A stretch of 53,877 nucleotides of DNA from assembly GCA_017541665.1 (NCBI GenBank), contig JAFXYP010000066.1, positions 1-53,877 of the forward strand, written 5' to 3'. A model generated the notes under the pieces. The model worked only from the letters and a program-made list of their open reading frames with translations. It had not been told where the DNA came from and did no database searches. The translations under genes and the position numbers were made by a program. Below, in pieces: positions 1-10,607 of the stretch (position 1 is its first letter; each line of letters starts with the position of its first letter). The stretch comes from Lentisphaeria bacterium. Its GTDB lineage: Bacteria > Verrucomicrobiota > Lentisphaeria > Victivallales > UBA1829.

Positions 1-2163
1 AAGCTGGACGAGATCCTGTTCAAACAGATGATCGAACGGAGAAAACCGCTGATTTACCGGACGGTTGCCGCCATCATCATCGTGATCGCATGCATCTGCA
101 TCTACTTGTGCCGTTACTACATCGCCGCCGGACTCGGATCGTCATGGGGGGCAGTCCATCTGGCGGAACAATGCAAACGGGAAGGCGACCCCGCCGGCGC
201 GCTGAAATGGTATGCAAAAGCCGCGAAGCATGGCCATGCCGAGGCGCAATGCATCCTTGCCCTGGCTTATTATAAGGGTGAAAATATAGAAAAGAACTAT
301 GACGAGGCGGCAAAGTGGTTCCGCAAGGCCGCGGAGCAGGGCAATGCCGAAGCGCAGAAAGGTCTGGGCAGATGTTTCGATTTTGGCGAGGGTGTGCCAC
401 AGGACTATGAAGAAGCGGTGAAGTGGTACCGCAAAGCCGCCGATCAGGGACACGCCGGGGGACAAAACAATCTTGGCGTATGTTATGAGTACGGCCATGG
501 CGTAACAAAAGACGTTGACGAGGCGGTGAAGTGGTACCGCAAAGCCGCAGACCAGCACGAACCCGTGGCGCAAAGCAATCTGGGCAAATGCTATCTCTAT
601 GGCATCGGTGTAACAAAGGATTCGCCGGAAGCGGTGAGATGGTTCCGCAAAGCCGCAGAGCAGGGAAATTCCTATGGCCAATTCGAGCTTGCCAGATGCT
701 ATTTCCTCGGCGACGGCGTGACAAAAGACATATCCGAAGCGATGCAATGGTCCCGCAAGGCCGCAGACCAGGGAAATCCCGAGGCACAGCATGCTCTCGG
801 CGCATGCTATGACAATGGCGAGGGTGTGACAAGAGACGCTGCAATGGCGGTGCAGTGGTTCCGCTTCGCCGCCGAGCAGGGAAATCCTTTTTCACAACAC
901 GCTCTTGGCCTTCACTATGAAAACGGCGAGGGCGTAGCAAAGAACATTTCCGAGGCAATCAAGTGGTATCGCAAGGCCGCCGAACAAGGATTAGACACGG
1001 CGCAAGCCCGTTTGGGGGTACTCTATTTCGAAGGGGACGAGGTGCCGCAGGACTTCTCCGAGGCGGCAAAATGGTTCCGCAAAGCCGCAGAGCAGGAAGA
1101 TGCTGATCCCGTCGTACAAGGTATGATTGGCACTATGTATCAGGAAGGCATCGGAGTCGACAAAGACCTCTCCGAGGCAGTCAAATGGTTCCGCAAGGCA
1201 GCCGAGCAAGGCAATGCCAGGGCGCAATACGAACTTGGCATTTGCTACTACAACGGCGAGGGCGTGACAAAAGACTTCTCCGAGGCAGTGAAATGGTACC
1301 GCAAGGCCGCAGAGCAGGACAATGCCAATGCACAATACGGCCTCGGCAATTGCTACTACAACGGCGAGGGCGTGACAAAAGACTTCTCCGAGGCGGTGAA
1401 ATGGTACCGCAAGGCCGCAGAGCAGGACAATGCCGATGCACAATATAAACTCAGCGTATGCTATGAAAACGGCGACGGGGTGGGAAAGGACCTTGCCGAG
1501 GCGGCAAAATGGTTCCAAAAAGCCACATTGCAAGGCAACGCGGAGGCGATAAAAAGGTGTCAGGCGGCCGCAGAGCAGGGAAATGCAGAGTCCCAGTACA
1601 TTCTTGGCAAATGCTATCTCTACGGCCGTGGCGTAACACAGAACCTTGCCGAAGCCGTAAAATGGTACCGCAAGGCAGCCGATCAGGGAAATGCCACCGC
1701 GCAATACGAACTTGGCAATTGCTATGAATTCGGCAACGGCGTGACAAAGGACCTGTCCGAAGCGGTGAAATGGTACCGCAAGGCCGCCGAGCAGGGGTTT
1801 GACAGAGCGCAATTCTCGCTTGGCTATTGCTACGAAAACGGCAATGGCGTGACAAAAGACTTCTCCGAGGCAGTGAAATGGTACCGCAAGGCCGCAGAGC
1901 AAGGCAATGCCGGGGCGCAGAATAATCTCGGCATTTCCTATTATAACGGCAACGGCGTGACAAAGGACTATTATGAAGCGGCAAAGTGGTTCCGCAAAGC
2001 CGCCGAGCGGGGAGACTCCTATGCGCAACGCAATCTTGGCATTTGCTACGAAAACGGCAACGGCGTGACAAAGGACCTTGCCGAAGCCGTGAAATGGTAC
2101 CGCTATGCCGCAGACCAGGGAAATGAGGATGCGAAAAAATCGCTCGAACGTCTGGGAAAATGA
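1..2163 (+). CDS. Sel1-repeat (SLR) membrane-anchored protein, 5' end outside window
   Basis: Long reading frame made almost entirely of about 18 Sel1-like repeats of roughly 36 residues, each carrying the W-Y/F-R-K-A-A-E/D-Q-G helix and a G-x-G-V-x-K-D turn. Sel1 repeats are alpha/alpha solenoids that mediate protein-protein contacts, so a scaffold or adaptor role is likely, but no partner can be named. A hydrophobic stretch (AAIIIVIACICIYL) near the first Met at 28 looks like a membrane anchor with the repeats following it. The frame is open back to base 1 with no stop, and the Met at 28 has no visible ribosome binding site, so the real start, and possibly another N-terminal domain, probably lies upstream of the window. 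Adjacent repeats are nearly identical at DNA level, which indicates recent tandem duplication. The family call is firm; the function is unknown. Confidence 0.85.
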   Translation, partial: KLDEILFKQMIERRKPLIYRTVAAIIIVIACICIYLCRYYIAAGLGSSWGAVHLAEQCKREGDPAGALKWYAKAAKHGHAEAQCILALAYYKGENIEKNYDEAAKWFRKAAEQGNAEAQKGLGRCFDFGEGVPQDYEEAVKWYRKAADQGHAGGQNNLGVCYEYGHGVTKDVDEAVKWYRKAADQHEPVAQSNLGKCYLYGIGVTKDSPEAVRWFRKAAEQGNSYGQFELARCYFLGDGVTKDISEAMQWSRKAADQGNPEAQHALGACYDNGEGVTRDAAMAVQWFRFAAEQGNPFSQHALGLHYENGEGVAKNISEAIKWYRKAAEQGLDTAQARLGVLYFEGDEVPQDFSEAAKWFRKAAEQEDADPVVQGMIGTMYQEGIGVDKDLSEAVKWFRKAAEQGNARAQYELGICYYNGEGVTKDFSEAVKWYRKAAEQDNANAQYGLGNCYYNGEGVTKDFSEAVKWYRKAAEQDNADAQYKLSVCYENGDGVGKDLAEAAKWFQKATLQGNAEAIKRCQAAAEQGNAESQYILGKCYLYGRGVTQNLAEAVKWYRKAADQGNATAQYELGNCYEFGNGVTKDLSEAVKWYRKAAEQGFDRAQFSLGYCYENGNGVTKDFSEAVKWYRKAAEQGNAGAQNNLGISYYNGNGVTKDYYEAAKWFRKAAERGDSYAQRNLGICYENGNGVTKDLAEAVKWYRYAADQGNEDAKKSLERLGK
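1243..1446 (+). repeat. Near-identical 108-bp tandem repeat within the Sel1 gene
   Basis: The blocks 1243-1338 and 1351-1446 are offset by exactly 108 bp (36 codons, one Sel1 repeat) and differ at only about three bases. This suggests recent unequal exchange and a repeat number that may vary between strains. Confidence 0.75.
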
Positions 2164-2218
2164 CCGGAACGCTTTTTCTTTCCCTCTGAGACGGAACTGC
2201 GGCGTTCCGTTATGAAAA

Positions 2219-2260
2219 GCCGGGGGCGAGGAGCCGAATCCCCGCCTCCGGCGCTTTTTT
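2219..2260 (+). terminator. Intrinsic terminator after the Sel1 gene
   Basis: GC-rich 13-position stem (5' arm 2219-2231, 3' arm ending 2252, one G-T wobble and one mismatch) followed by GCTTTTTT. A smaller hairpin, ACGGAAC/GTTCCGT, lies just upstream at 2191-2210. Confidence 0.7.
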
Positions 2261-2352
2261 GCCGTCCCGGCGCGGACCTCCGGCCGGAGGATCGCGGGAT
2301 GACCGTGTTCGTGTTCCCGCCATTTTTCGCCGCCGTTTTCACCGGGAACACT

Positions 2353-2380
2353 TGTATTTTCTCTACTGAAGATGTATAGT
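2353..2380 (+). promoter_or_regulatory. Sigma-70-like promoter for the Lrp/aminotransferase pair
   Basis: TTGTAT (2353-2358), 16-bp spacer, TATAGT (2375-2380), about 30 bp before the Lrp start. Confidence 0.5.
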
Positions 2381-2410
2381 ATAGACCGATTCGCAATCCG
2401 GAGGAACCCC

Positions 2411-2905
2411 ATGAAATTCGAAGACCGCAAATTCATCCTGAACGCACTCGTCAAAAATGCGAAGACCACCGCGGCGGACCTCGCCGAACAGCTCGGCGCG
2501 TCCGAACAGGACGTCGCCGCCGAGATCGCCGACCTTGAAAAGCAGAACATCATCCGCGGCTACCATGCGATCGTCAACGAGGACAACCTCCACGAAAAGC
2601 CCGTCAAGGCGATCATCGAGGTGCGCGTGCGCCCCGAACGCGAGGGCGGATTCGACCGCATCGCCCGCCGCCTGAGCAATTTCCCGCAGGTCACCGCCCT
2701 GTACCTGATGTCCGGCGGATACGACCTGATGCTCGAGGTGCGCGGCGCCGACCTCAACGAGGTCGCGTCGTTCGTCTCCAGCAAGCTCGCCACCATCGAC
2801 GGCGTGCTGTCCACCGCAACGCATTTCCTGCTGAAGAAATACAAGGAATCCGTGGTCATGCTCCTGGAGGAGGAACACGATGAGCGACTCAAGATCGTGC
2901 CGTGA
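2411..2905 (+). CDS. Lrp/AsnC family transcriptional regulator
   Basis: 164-residue protein, normal length for Lrp/AsnC. The N-terminal winged helix-turn-helix (residues about 5-55, with TTAADLAEQLGASEQDVAAE as the HTH core) is followed by an RNIIRGY-type linker and an alpha/beta RAM (AsnC ligand-binding) domain. That domain contains VRPEREGGFDRIARRL and the conserved G-G-Y-D-L. The start at 2411 is preferred over an upstream frame-compatible codon because CGGAGGAA lies 5 bases before it. The last 26 bp overlap the aminotransferase gene, so the two are translationally coupled. In similar pairs the regulator senses an amino acid and controls the neighbouring aminotransferase; that role is inference here. 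Confidence 0.85.
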   Translation: MKFEDRKFILNALVKNAKTTAADLAEQLGASEQDVAAEIADLEKQNIIRGYHAIVNEDNLHEKPVKAIIEVRVRPEREGGFDRIARRLSNFPQVTALYLMSGGYDLMLEVRGADLNEVASFVSSKLATIDGVLSTATHFLLKKYKESVVMLLEEEHDERLKIVP

Positions 2906-4073
2906 TTTCGTAGCGCCGCACATCGCCGTCCTGCCGAAGAGCGGGATCCGCTACTTCTTCGACCTCGTCAACACCATGTCCGACGTCATCTCGCTCGGCA
3001 TCGGCGAGCCCGATTTCGTGTCCCCGTGGTCGGTCTGCGAGGGCACCGTGTATTCGCTCGAACGCGGCCGCACCCACTACACGTCCAACCTCGGGCTCCT
3101 CTCCCTCCGCAAGGCCATCTGCGATTACCTCGCCGAGGAGTTCGGCGTGCGCTACGTGCCGGAGAACGAATGCCTCGTGACCGTCGGCGTCAGCGAAGCC
3201 TTCGACCTCGCAATCCGCGCCATCACCTCGCCCGGCGACGAGATCGTCTACCACGAGCCGTGCTACGTCTCCTACGGCACGGAGATCCGCATGTCACACG
3301 GCGTGCCCGTCCCCGTCCGCACCTACGAGAAAAACCTCTTCGCACTTGATCCGGCCGACCTCGAAAAGGCCGTCACGCCCCGCACCCGCGCCATCATCCT
3401 GAACTTCCCGTGCAACCCGACCGGCGCGGTCCTCACGGACGAACAGATGCGCGACATCGCGAAGATCGCCGTGAAGCACGACCTCGCCGTCATCGCGGAC
3501 CACATCTATTCCGAGCTGCACTACGACGACCGCCCCATGCACACGGTCGCCGCCCTCCCCGGAATGCGCGAACGCACCATCTTCCTGCACGGGTTCTCCA
3601 AGGCGTTCGCCATGACCGGGTTCCGCATCGGATACGCCTGCGGCCCGAACAGCATCGTCGACGCCATGATGAAGATCCACCAGTACGCCATGCTCTGCGC
3701 CCCCACGACCGCGCAGTACGCCGCCCAGGAGGCGCTGAAGAGCGCCCGCCCCGACATGCTCCGCATGATCGCCGAATACAAGGGCCGCCGCAATGTGATC
3801 GTCTCCCGTTTCAACGAAATGGGGCTTTCCTGCTTCAATCCGCAGGGCGCGTTCTACGTCTTCCCGAACATCGCGTCCACCGGGCTGAGCTCGAAGGACT
3901 TCGCCGTGAAGCTGCTCCAGTCGAAGCGCGTCGCGGTCGTCCCCGGCAATGCGTTCGGCGAGTGCGGCGAAGGCTACGTGCGCTGTTCCTACGCGACCTC
4001 GCTGGAGGACATCCGCACCGCCATGGACCGCATCGCGGAATTCCTCGCCGACCTCAAGGCCGGAAAAGTTTGA
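2880..4073 (+). CDS. PLP-dependent class I/II aminotransferase
   Basis: 397 residues, the usual size for fold-type I aspartate/aromatic/alanine aminotransferases. Visible motifs are N-x-P-C-N-P-T-G (residues about 175-182), Y210 in the ADHIYSEL segment, and the Schiff-base lysine K241 in S-K-A-F-A-M-T-G-F-R-I-G. A C-terminal RCSYA carries the Arg that normally binds the substrate carboxylate. It should exchange amino groups between an amino acid and a 2-oxoacid using pyridoxal phosphate in the cytoplasm; the exact substrate cannot be read from sequence. The ATG at 2880 follows GGAGGAGGAA and lies inside the Lrp gene, so the pair is one operon. AatA/PatA-like in general appearance. Confidence 0.88.
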   Translation: MSDSRSCRDFVAPHIAVLPKSGIRYFFDLVNTMSDVISLGIGEPDFVSPWSVCEGTVYSLERGRTHYTSNLGLLSLRKAICDYLAEEFGVRYVPENECLVTVGVSEAFDLAIRAITSPGDEIVYHEPCYVSYGTEIRMSHGVPVPVRTYEKNLFALDPADLEKAVTPRTRAIILNFPCNPTGAVLTDEQMRDIAKIAVKHDLAVIADHIYSELHYDDRPMHTVAALPGMRERTIFLHGFSKAFAMTGFRIGYACGPNSIVDAMMKIHQYAMLCAPTTAQYAAQEALKSARPDMLRMIAEYKGRRNVIVSRFNEMGLSCFNPQGAFYVFPNIASTGLSSKDFAVKLLQSKRVAVVPGNAFGECGEGYVRCSYATSLEDIRTAMDRIAEFLADLKAGKV

Positions 4074-4154
4074 GCCGTTTCTGCTCCCGATTTCCAGACG
4101 CAAACGGACAGCTGTTGCCTGAGTCTTCTCGATTCAAAGCATTGGAGACATGCA

Positions 4155-4682
4155 GTGGAATGGATTTACTATGACTACATGGGAAGCATGAACCCCGTCT
4201 GCAGAGATGTCGGGACGATTCTCAAAATCATTCCGAATTATCCCGGCGTGCAATACACGAACTCAAAGATACTGGAAATTGAAACCGAGGCCGGGGTTTT
4301 CGGATGCGACACGAAATACGATATCGTCCGGCTCGGCGGATTCTGCATATTTGAACTGATCGGCGAGCCGGATGCCGGAATCAGCTTTGTCGATCTGGAC
4401 GGGATCAGACACGGCGGAATCGTCAATCTGCGAAAAAACGACGTTTTCATGCTCGGAAGCTGTTCTCTCACGCCCATTACCACCGACCCGCGAATCCTCT
4501 GCATCATGCACCGGGCGCACGATGATCTGCCGCTGGAGCCGACAAAAGCACAATTCAAAAGGTTTTGCGAATACATTCCAGACTGGGAGGAAGCGGTCGA
4601 TTACCTCGCACGGAAAAGAGCGCAAACGGATTGTCGACCGATGGAGACAGTAAAACGCCTATTGATCCAGGAGGGGAAATGA
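4155..4682 (+). CDS. Hypothetical protein, family not recognised
   Basis: 175 codons from a GTG at 4155, preceded by TTGGAGA at 4142-4148; an ATG at 4150 is in another frame. The protein has no signal peptide or membrane segment. The middle is rich in short beta-like stretches with G/D turns, including FELIGEPDAGISFVDLDG and NDVFMLGSCSLTPI. The C terminus is basic and helical (LARKRAQTDCR). Cysteines and histidines are scattered, without a metal-binding pattern I can name. Codon use is a little less GC-biased than in the flanking genes. It stands alone between a rightward operon and a convergent leftward operon. I do not assign a function. Confidence 0.6.
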   Translation: MEWIYYDYMGSMNPVCRDVGTILKIIPNYPGVQYTNSKILEIETEAGVFGCDTKYDIVRLGGFCIFELIGEPDAGISFVDLDGIRHGGIVNLRKNDVFMLGSCSLTPITTDPRILCIMHRAHDDLPLEPTKAQFKRFCEYIPDWEEAVDYLARKRAQTDCRPMETVKRLLIQEGK

Positions 4683-4688
4683 TTCTTT

Positions 4689-6205
4689 TCACATCAGCGC
4701 GCGGCCGGCGCGTTTTCCGCCGTCGGTCGGTTCGCCGTTCACGTACACGCGGACGATCCCCTCGGCGGGCGTGTGCGGGTGCGCGAAATCCGCCTTGCAG
4801 TCCAGTTTCGCCGGGTCGAACACGGTCAGGTCGGCAAAGTATCCCGGTTTGATGACGCCGCGGTCCTTCAGGCGGAACAGCGAGGCGGGGAACGACGTCA
4901 CGCGGCGGACGGCTTCCGACAGGCCGCACAGCTCCTCCGCCATCTTCAGGAACAGCGGGAACGACCCGAACGCGCGCGGATGGCCGCGCCCGAGCGATTC
5001 GTCCCGATTTCGAACGTTCTCGTCCGTACCGCAGCACACCCACGGTTCCGCCAGGATCCGCCTCAGATTCTCCGGCGACATCCCGCCGAACGCCGCCATC
5101 GCCCGCGCGCCGTCGTCCCGCAGGACCGTGACCGCAAACGCTGCGGCGGAGGGCATTCCGGCACGGACGGCGCTGTCTTCGAGCGTCATGCCGCAGTACG
5201 GCATGAATTCCGGCTTGGACACGGCGGTCAGGATCGCGCGTTTCACGCGGCGGGAATCCGCCAGTTCAGCAATAAGATGTTCGCACTCGGCGGAATCGCC
5301 GCTCAGTTTCTCCTGGATTTCGCGGTCGCGCATGGAGTCGTACCGCGGCGGCAGGATCACGCTCAAACTCGTCTGGGAATAGGTATACGGATAACGGTCG
5401 GCGGTGATCCGCAGGCCATTTGCACGGGCTTTTCCCAACAGCTCCAGCGCCGCGTCCAGCTTGCCCCAGTTCGCCTCGCCCGCGGTCTTGAAATGGCTCA
5501 AGTGGAGCCGTCCGCTGCCCGCCGAAGCGAACGCGACGGCCTCCTCCAGCGATTCGAGCAGGCGCGCGCCCTCGCTCCTGAGGTGCGTCGTGTAGATCGC
5601 ATCCGTGGCTTTCAGGACAGCCGCCAGACGCAGCAGGTCGGACGGCGGCACGGTGCGGCCCGGCGCGTACAGGAGCCCGCTGGAAAGCCCGGGACACCCC
5701 TCCGTCAGCATCTTGTCGAGCGCGGCGCACTGGTCCTCGATCCCGGGATAAGCCGCGCACAGGGCGTTGTGGCCGCACAGCACGGCGAAATTCACAGCCG
5801 GGCGCGCCTCGTCCACAGCCGCGCAGTAGTCGCGCCAGGTGGTCCACGACGGCTTCACGCCGGCGGCGGCGCAGTCCGAGGCGACCTGATCGGCATTTTT
5901 CGGGGTCACGGGGAACAGCGAATGTCCGCAGTTGCCGAGGATCTCGGTGGTGATCCCCTGCGTGCGTTTGCTGAAGGCGTCAGGCGCGGCGAGCAGCGCG
6001 GCATCCGAATGCGAATGCGCATCGATGAATCCGGGCGAGACCACACAGCCCTGCGCGTCGAAGACTTCGGCGCCCTTCGCGCCGGATATCTCCCCGTGCG
6101 GGACGATCTCGGCGATCCGGTCGCCGTCGATGCGGATGGAGCCGGGGTAGATTTCGCCCCCGGTCCCGTCGCAGATCAGCGCATTCCGGATGATCCGCAC
6201 GGCGT

Positions 6206-6209
<4 letters not shown>
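4689..6209 (-). CDS. N-acyl-D-amino-acid deacylase (D-aminoacylase family amidohydrolase)
   Basis: 506 residues, matching D-aminoacylases, which hydrolyse N-acyl-D-amino acids to the D-amino acid and a carboxylate. The N-terminal beta-sandwich ends in SPGFIDAHSHSD, whose H65-x-H67 are metal ligands. Further family marks are GITTEILGNCGHSL, TTHLRSEG, HLSHFKTAG, DRYPYT and CCGTDENVRNRDESLGRG. The start is a GTG at 6209 that overlaps the lolD stop in GTGA, so the gene is the third, translationally coupled member of lolC-lolD-dan; longer upstream frames are only shadow coding of lolD. Having this enzyme behind lolCD is unusual and may reflect a role in cell-envelope or peptidoglycan D-amino acid recycling; that link is inference. 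Confidence 0.85.
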
Positions 6210-6881
<672 letters not shown>

Positions 6882-6889
<8 letters not shown>

Positions 6890-8201
6890 AGCGCAGGGCC
6901 TTTGCGGGATCGAGGTTGGCGGCGCGGATCGCGGGCACCAGCGCGCCGCAGGTGCAGAGCAGGATCGAGATCACGGAGATCAGCGCCACGTCGCCCCACA
7001 CGATGTGAGCGGGCAGTTCGCTGAAGAGGTACAGCTCCTTCGGAAAAATCTCCTGCCCGGTGATCGCGCGCATCGCGTACAGGATGTTCATGCGGAAGAT
7101 CACGACCAGCCAGCCGAGGAACACCCCGCCTGCGGTGCCGAGCACGCCCACGAAGACTCCCTGCAGGATGAAGATGCGCATCACGGAGAACGAGTCCGCG
7201 CCCATGCTCTTCAGCAGGCCGACCTCCTTCGTCTTCTGGATCACGGTCGTAATGAGCGTATTCGCGATGCTGAACGCCGCCACCAGCACGATGAACGCCA
7301 GCAGGAAGAACATCATGTTCTTCTCCACCGCCAGCACGCTCAGCAGCTGCCCGTTCAGCTGTTTCCACGAGTACACCGTCACGTCCGGGTGGCTCTTGGA
7401 GAGCTGTTCGCGCAGGGGCTTCAGGAAACGGTCGATGTGGAAGGGATCGTCCACCCAAACATAGACGTGCGTGGCGCAGCCCCAGTCCAGCCCGAAGAGC
7501 TGGTCGGCGTCGTCGAGCGACAGGAACATGATGTCGCGGTCGTAGTCGTACTTATCGAAGCTGAAGATGAACGAGACGGTGAACTCGCCCGGCAAATAGT
7601 ATTCGGATTTGTCGGAGATCTGGTATTTCCCGGTGGCGGGGTCGCGTTCGATCAGTTTGGCGAGGCGGGACGGCGAGTGCAGCAGCACCTTGCTGCCGAC
7701 CGTGAGGCCGAATTCGTTCGCGATGACCTGGCTGACCGCGATCTCGCCGCGTTCCAGCGAGTATTCCCCCTGCTTCACCACGTCCTTCAGGTCAAGCCCG
7801 GCGGTGTCCATGTCCGGGTCGAACGCCGCCAGGACCTTCGGATTGAACGCTTCCTTCACCTGGAGCAGCACGGGCGAGACCAGCACGGGCAGCGCCTTGC
7901 CGCCGTTCCGTTTCACGACCTCGACCACGTTCTCCGCCTCCTCGGCGAAGAACACCCCGGCGTTGCCGCGCGGATTGCTCGAATAATGCCGTGTGGGCTT
8001 GCGGATCTGCGCGTGCGACCCGGTCTCCAGCAGTTTGCTCTTCGTCTGGTCGGTGAAACCGGTCATGACGGCCAGCACCACGATCAGGACCGCCACGCCG
8101 AGGATCACTCCGATCACGGAGATCAGCGTGATCACGCTGACCGCACTGCGTTTCGGCTTGAAGTACCGCCACGCCAGAAAACATTCCGTCCGAACACTCA
8201 T
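6882..8201 (-). CDS. lolC: Lipoprotein-releasing ABC permease, LolC/LolE type
   Basis: 439 residues, close to the roughly 400-415 of LolC/E. A first membrane segment (residues about 18-45, with VITLISVIGVILGVAVLIVV) follows the hallmark RTECFLAWRYFKPKR start. Then comes a periplasmic domain of about 230 residues, followed by three C-terminal membrane helices of the FtsX fold, including FFLLAFIVLVAAFSIANTL. Only one such permease is present, so it probably works as a homodimer, as in bacteria that have a single LolF-type subunit. First gene of the leftward operon; its promoter is at 8282-8310 and the leader is GC-rich. Confidence 0.82.
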
Positions 8202-8281
8202 TCCGTATGATTTCCAATTCGTTTCGCGGGGACGGGCGCGCCGCCCCCGGGGAGTTGTCAGATAATTCGCCTAATTTGATA

Positions 8282-8310
8282 AATATATCTCGTTTTCGCG
8301 CTTTTTTCAA
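8282..8310 (-). promoter_or_regulatory. Promoter of the lolC-lolD-deacylase operon
   Basis: On the minus strand: TTGAAA (8305-8310), 17-bp spacer, TATATT (8282-8287), leaving a leader of about 70 nt before the lolC ATG. Confidence 0.6.
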
Positions 8311-8319
8311 GCCGCCTTG

Positions 8320-8348
8320 TTGCCTTTTTCCCGTTCCGGCATTATATT
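8320..8348 (+). promoter_or_regulatory. Promoter of the U32 gene, possibly near-leaderless
   Basis: TTGCCT (8320-8325), 17-bp spacer, TATATT (8343-8348). Transcription would start around 8355, only a few bases before the ATG at 8358 and about 15 before the in-frame ATG at 8370. Confidence 0.45.
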
Positions 8349-8357
8349 ATTTTCACT

Positions 8358-10583
8358 ATGCGGAACTTCATGCAGCACAAACCCGAACTCCTCGCACCCG
8401 CCGGAAACGCCTCCTGCGCCCTCGCAGCCTACGACGCCGGCGCGGATGCCGTGTACGCCGGCCTCAAGCGGTTCAACGCCCGCGAACGCACCGGCAACTT
8501 CACGCCGGACGAAATGGCCCGGGTGATCCGCTATGCGCACAAAAACGGCCGGAAGTTCTACGTGACGCTGAACACGCTTATCAAGGAGAGCGAGGTCCCG
8601 GAAGCAGCGGAAATGCTCGCCGAGCTCGACCGCATGCATCCGGACGCCGTCATCGTGCAGGACCTCGGCGTGGTCGCCATGCTCCGCGACTATTTCCCGC
8701 GCCTGACTATCCACGCATCCACGCAGACCGGCATCCACAATACCGCCGGGCTGGCGCTCGCGCACGAGCTCGGCGTGAAGCGCGTGATCCTCGAACGCCA
8801 GACGTCGCTCGCCGAACTCGAGGCCATCGCCGCCTCGCATCCGCCGGTCGAGCTCGAAGTCTTCATCCACGGCGCGCTCTGCTGCTGCATCTCCGGTTCC
8901 TGCCTTCTCTCCAGCTGGCTCGGCGGCTGGAGCGGCAACCGCGGCAAATGCAAGCAACCGTGCCGCCGCCGCTACCACACGGACCGGGGCAACGGCTTCT
9001 ACCTCTCCGTGCAGGACCTCTGCACGATGGAGCTGCTGCCGCGCATCGCCGCGACCGGCGTGGCGTCCGTGAAGATCGAGGGGCGTCTGAGACGGTCCGA
9101 CTATGTGGAGCACGCTGTTTCCGCCTACCGGATGCTGCTTGATGCGACGAGCGAGGAGGAATTCAAATCCCTGCTGCCCGCCGCCCGCGACCGCATGGCG
9201 CACACGTTCGGACGCAAGTGGTCGGAGGGGTTCTACACGGCAGCCTCGGCGAAAACGCTCGTCAAGCACGATTCCCTCGGCGCGTCCGGCCAGCTCTGCG
9301 GCACGGTCGTCTCCGCGAAGGACGGGTTCGCCGTCATCGACGTTACCAAGCGCATCCACCTCGGCGACGTCCTCCGCATCCAGCCGCGTTCCGGCGACGA
9401 AGGCCCCGCGGTCTCGGTCACCTCGCTGACGGTCAACGGCGCCCGCGCGAACCGCGCGCTTCAGGGCGAACGCTGCACGATCCGCCTGGCGGCGGACACG
9501 GCGGCCGCACCCGGTTCGATCGTCTACAAGACCGGCGAATCCACTTCGGACTACTCGCGCCGCGTGGCGTCGCTCCCCGCGCCCCGGCCGGAGATCTCGC
9601 TTCAACTGCGCCTCGACGCCTCCGGACTCTCCGCAGAGCTCTGCGGCCGCACGTTCCGCAAGGAACTTGAACTTGCCCCCGCTACGGCGCATCCCGTCAC
9701 GCCGGAAACCCTCGCGGCATCGTTCGAGGGAGAAGGCTCCCCGGATTTCGTTTTCTCGCCCGTCCGCGCCGAAGTCGACGGCGGGTTCTTCCTGCCCGCC
9801 AGCGTGCTGAAATCCGTCCGGCGCGAGCTCACAACCTTTGCAGAGGGCATCCCCGCGCAGGAACGCCCCGATCCCGCAGCGGACTCCCTGAAAAGACTCC
9901 TCGCCGACTATGAACGAATCCTCCATCCCGCCGGCATCGCCCCCGCCGCCGAGTGTATAATCCTGCCGCGTGGCGTGCGTCCGCCGTCGCCCGGCATGAC
10001 CGTCATCCGCGAGCTCGCCGACGATCCTTCTCCTCACGAAGAACTCCTCCTGCCGTTCTACATCCCGGAAAAGGCTTTGCCGGAGGCCGCCGCCGCGCTC
10101 GAACGCTTCGTGAAGAAAGGCGGGAAGACTGTCCGCGCGACCTCGATCCAGCATTTCACTCTGCTGAAACCGTACCCGGACCTCACGATCCGCACGGGAT
10201 TCCCTCTGCCCTGCTGCAATTCCTTTGCGGCGCGCGAGCTCGGCCGCCTCGGCGCGTCCTCGGTGCAGGCATGGGTCGAACTCGAACGCGCCGAACTCGA
10301 GGCGTTCGCCCGCAAATCGCCGGTCCCCGCCGAACAGTTCATCTTCGGCCGTCCGGTCCTGCTCTCCACGCGCGCCACGATCCAGGTCGACGGCGACATG
10401 CAGGACGCCCGCGGCAACGTCTTCCGCGTAGCGCATCGCGGCATCCTTACGCAGATCACGGCGGACAAGGTCATGGGGCTCCCGCGCGTCCGCGGATTCG
10501 CCGCGTACCTGACCGACTTGCGGGACGCCCGCGCCGACGAACCCGGCGAAGCGCTCTTCAATTTCGGCTACGAGCTGAAATAA
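8358..10583 (+). CDS. Peptidase U32 family protein (RlhA/TrhP-like)
   Basis: 741 residues. The N-terminal U32 region starts with ELLAPAGNASCALAAYDAGA and holds the family signature around residues 170-200: E-x-F-I-H-G-A-L-C-C-C-I-S-G-S-C-x-L-S-S, then further cysteines in GKCKQPCRRRY. These cysteines fit the Fe-S/active-site pattern of U32 proteins, several of which act in tRNA or rRNA hydroxylation (TrhP, RlhA) rather than proteolysis. A long middle region resembles the DUF3656 insert of RlhA, and the C-terminal part repeats a barrel-like segment. There is no Shine-Dalgarno before the ATG at 8358; the in-frame ATG at 8370 (after CGGAA) may be the true start, or the mRNA may be almost leaderless. 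RNA modification is the more likely role; the substrate is not determined. Confidence 0.85.
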   Translation: MRNFMQHKPELLAPAGNASCALAAYDAGADAVYAGLKRFNARERTGNFTPDEMARVIRYAHKNGRKFYVTLNTLIKESEVPEAAEMLAELDRMHPDAVIVQDLGVVAMLRDYFPRLTIHASTQTGIHNTAGLALAHELGVKRVILERQTSLAELEAIAASHPPVELEVFIHGALCCCISGSCLLSSWLGGWSGNRGKCKQPCRRRYHTDRGNGFYLSVQDLCTMELLPRIAATGVASVKIEGRLRRSDYVEHAVSAYRMLLDATSEEEFKSLLPAARDRMAHTFGRKWSEGFYTAASAKTLVKHDSLGASGQLCGTVVSAKDGFAVIDVTKRIHLGDVLRIQPRSGDEGPAVSVTSLTVNGARANRALQGERCTIRLAADTAAAPGSIVYKTGESTSDYSRRVASLPAPRPEISLQLRLDASGLSAELCGRTFRKELELAPATAHPVTPETLAASFEGEGSPDFVFSPVRAEVDGGFFLPASVLKSVRRELTTFAEGIPAQERPDPAADSLKRLLADYERILHPAGIAPAAECIILPRGVRPPSPGMTVIRELADDPSPHEELLLPFYIPEKALPEAAAALERFVKKGGKTVRATSIQHFTLLKPYPDLTIRTGFPLPCCNSFAARELGRLGASSVQAWVELERAELEAFARKSPVPAEQFIFGRPVLLSTRATIQVDGDMQDARGNVFRVAHRGILTQITADKVMGLPRVRGFAAYLTDLRDARADEPGEALFNFGYELK

Positions 10584-10607
10584 GGAGGACAGGTCTTCCG
10601 TTGCAGC

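Noticed and set aside
77..958. Long minus-strand frames under the Sel1 gene
   Set aside because: They mirror the repeats of the plus-strand gene, have no ribosome binding site and no recognisable domain.
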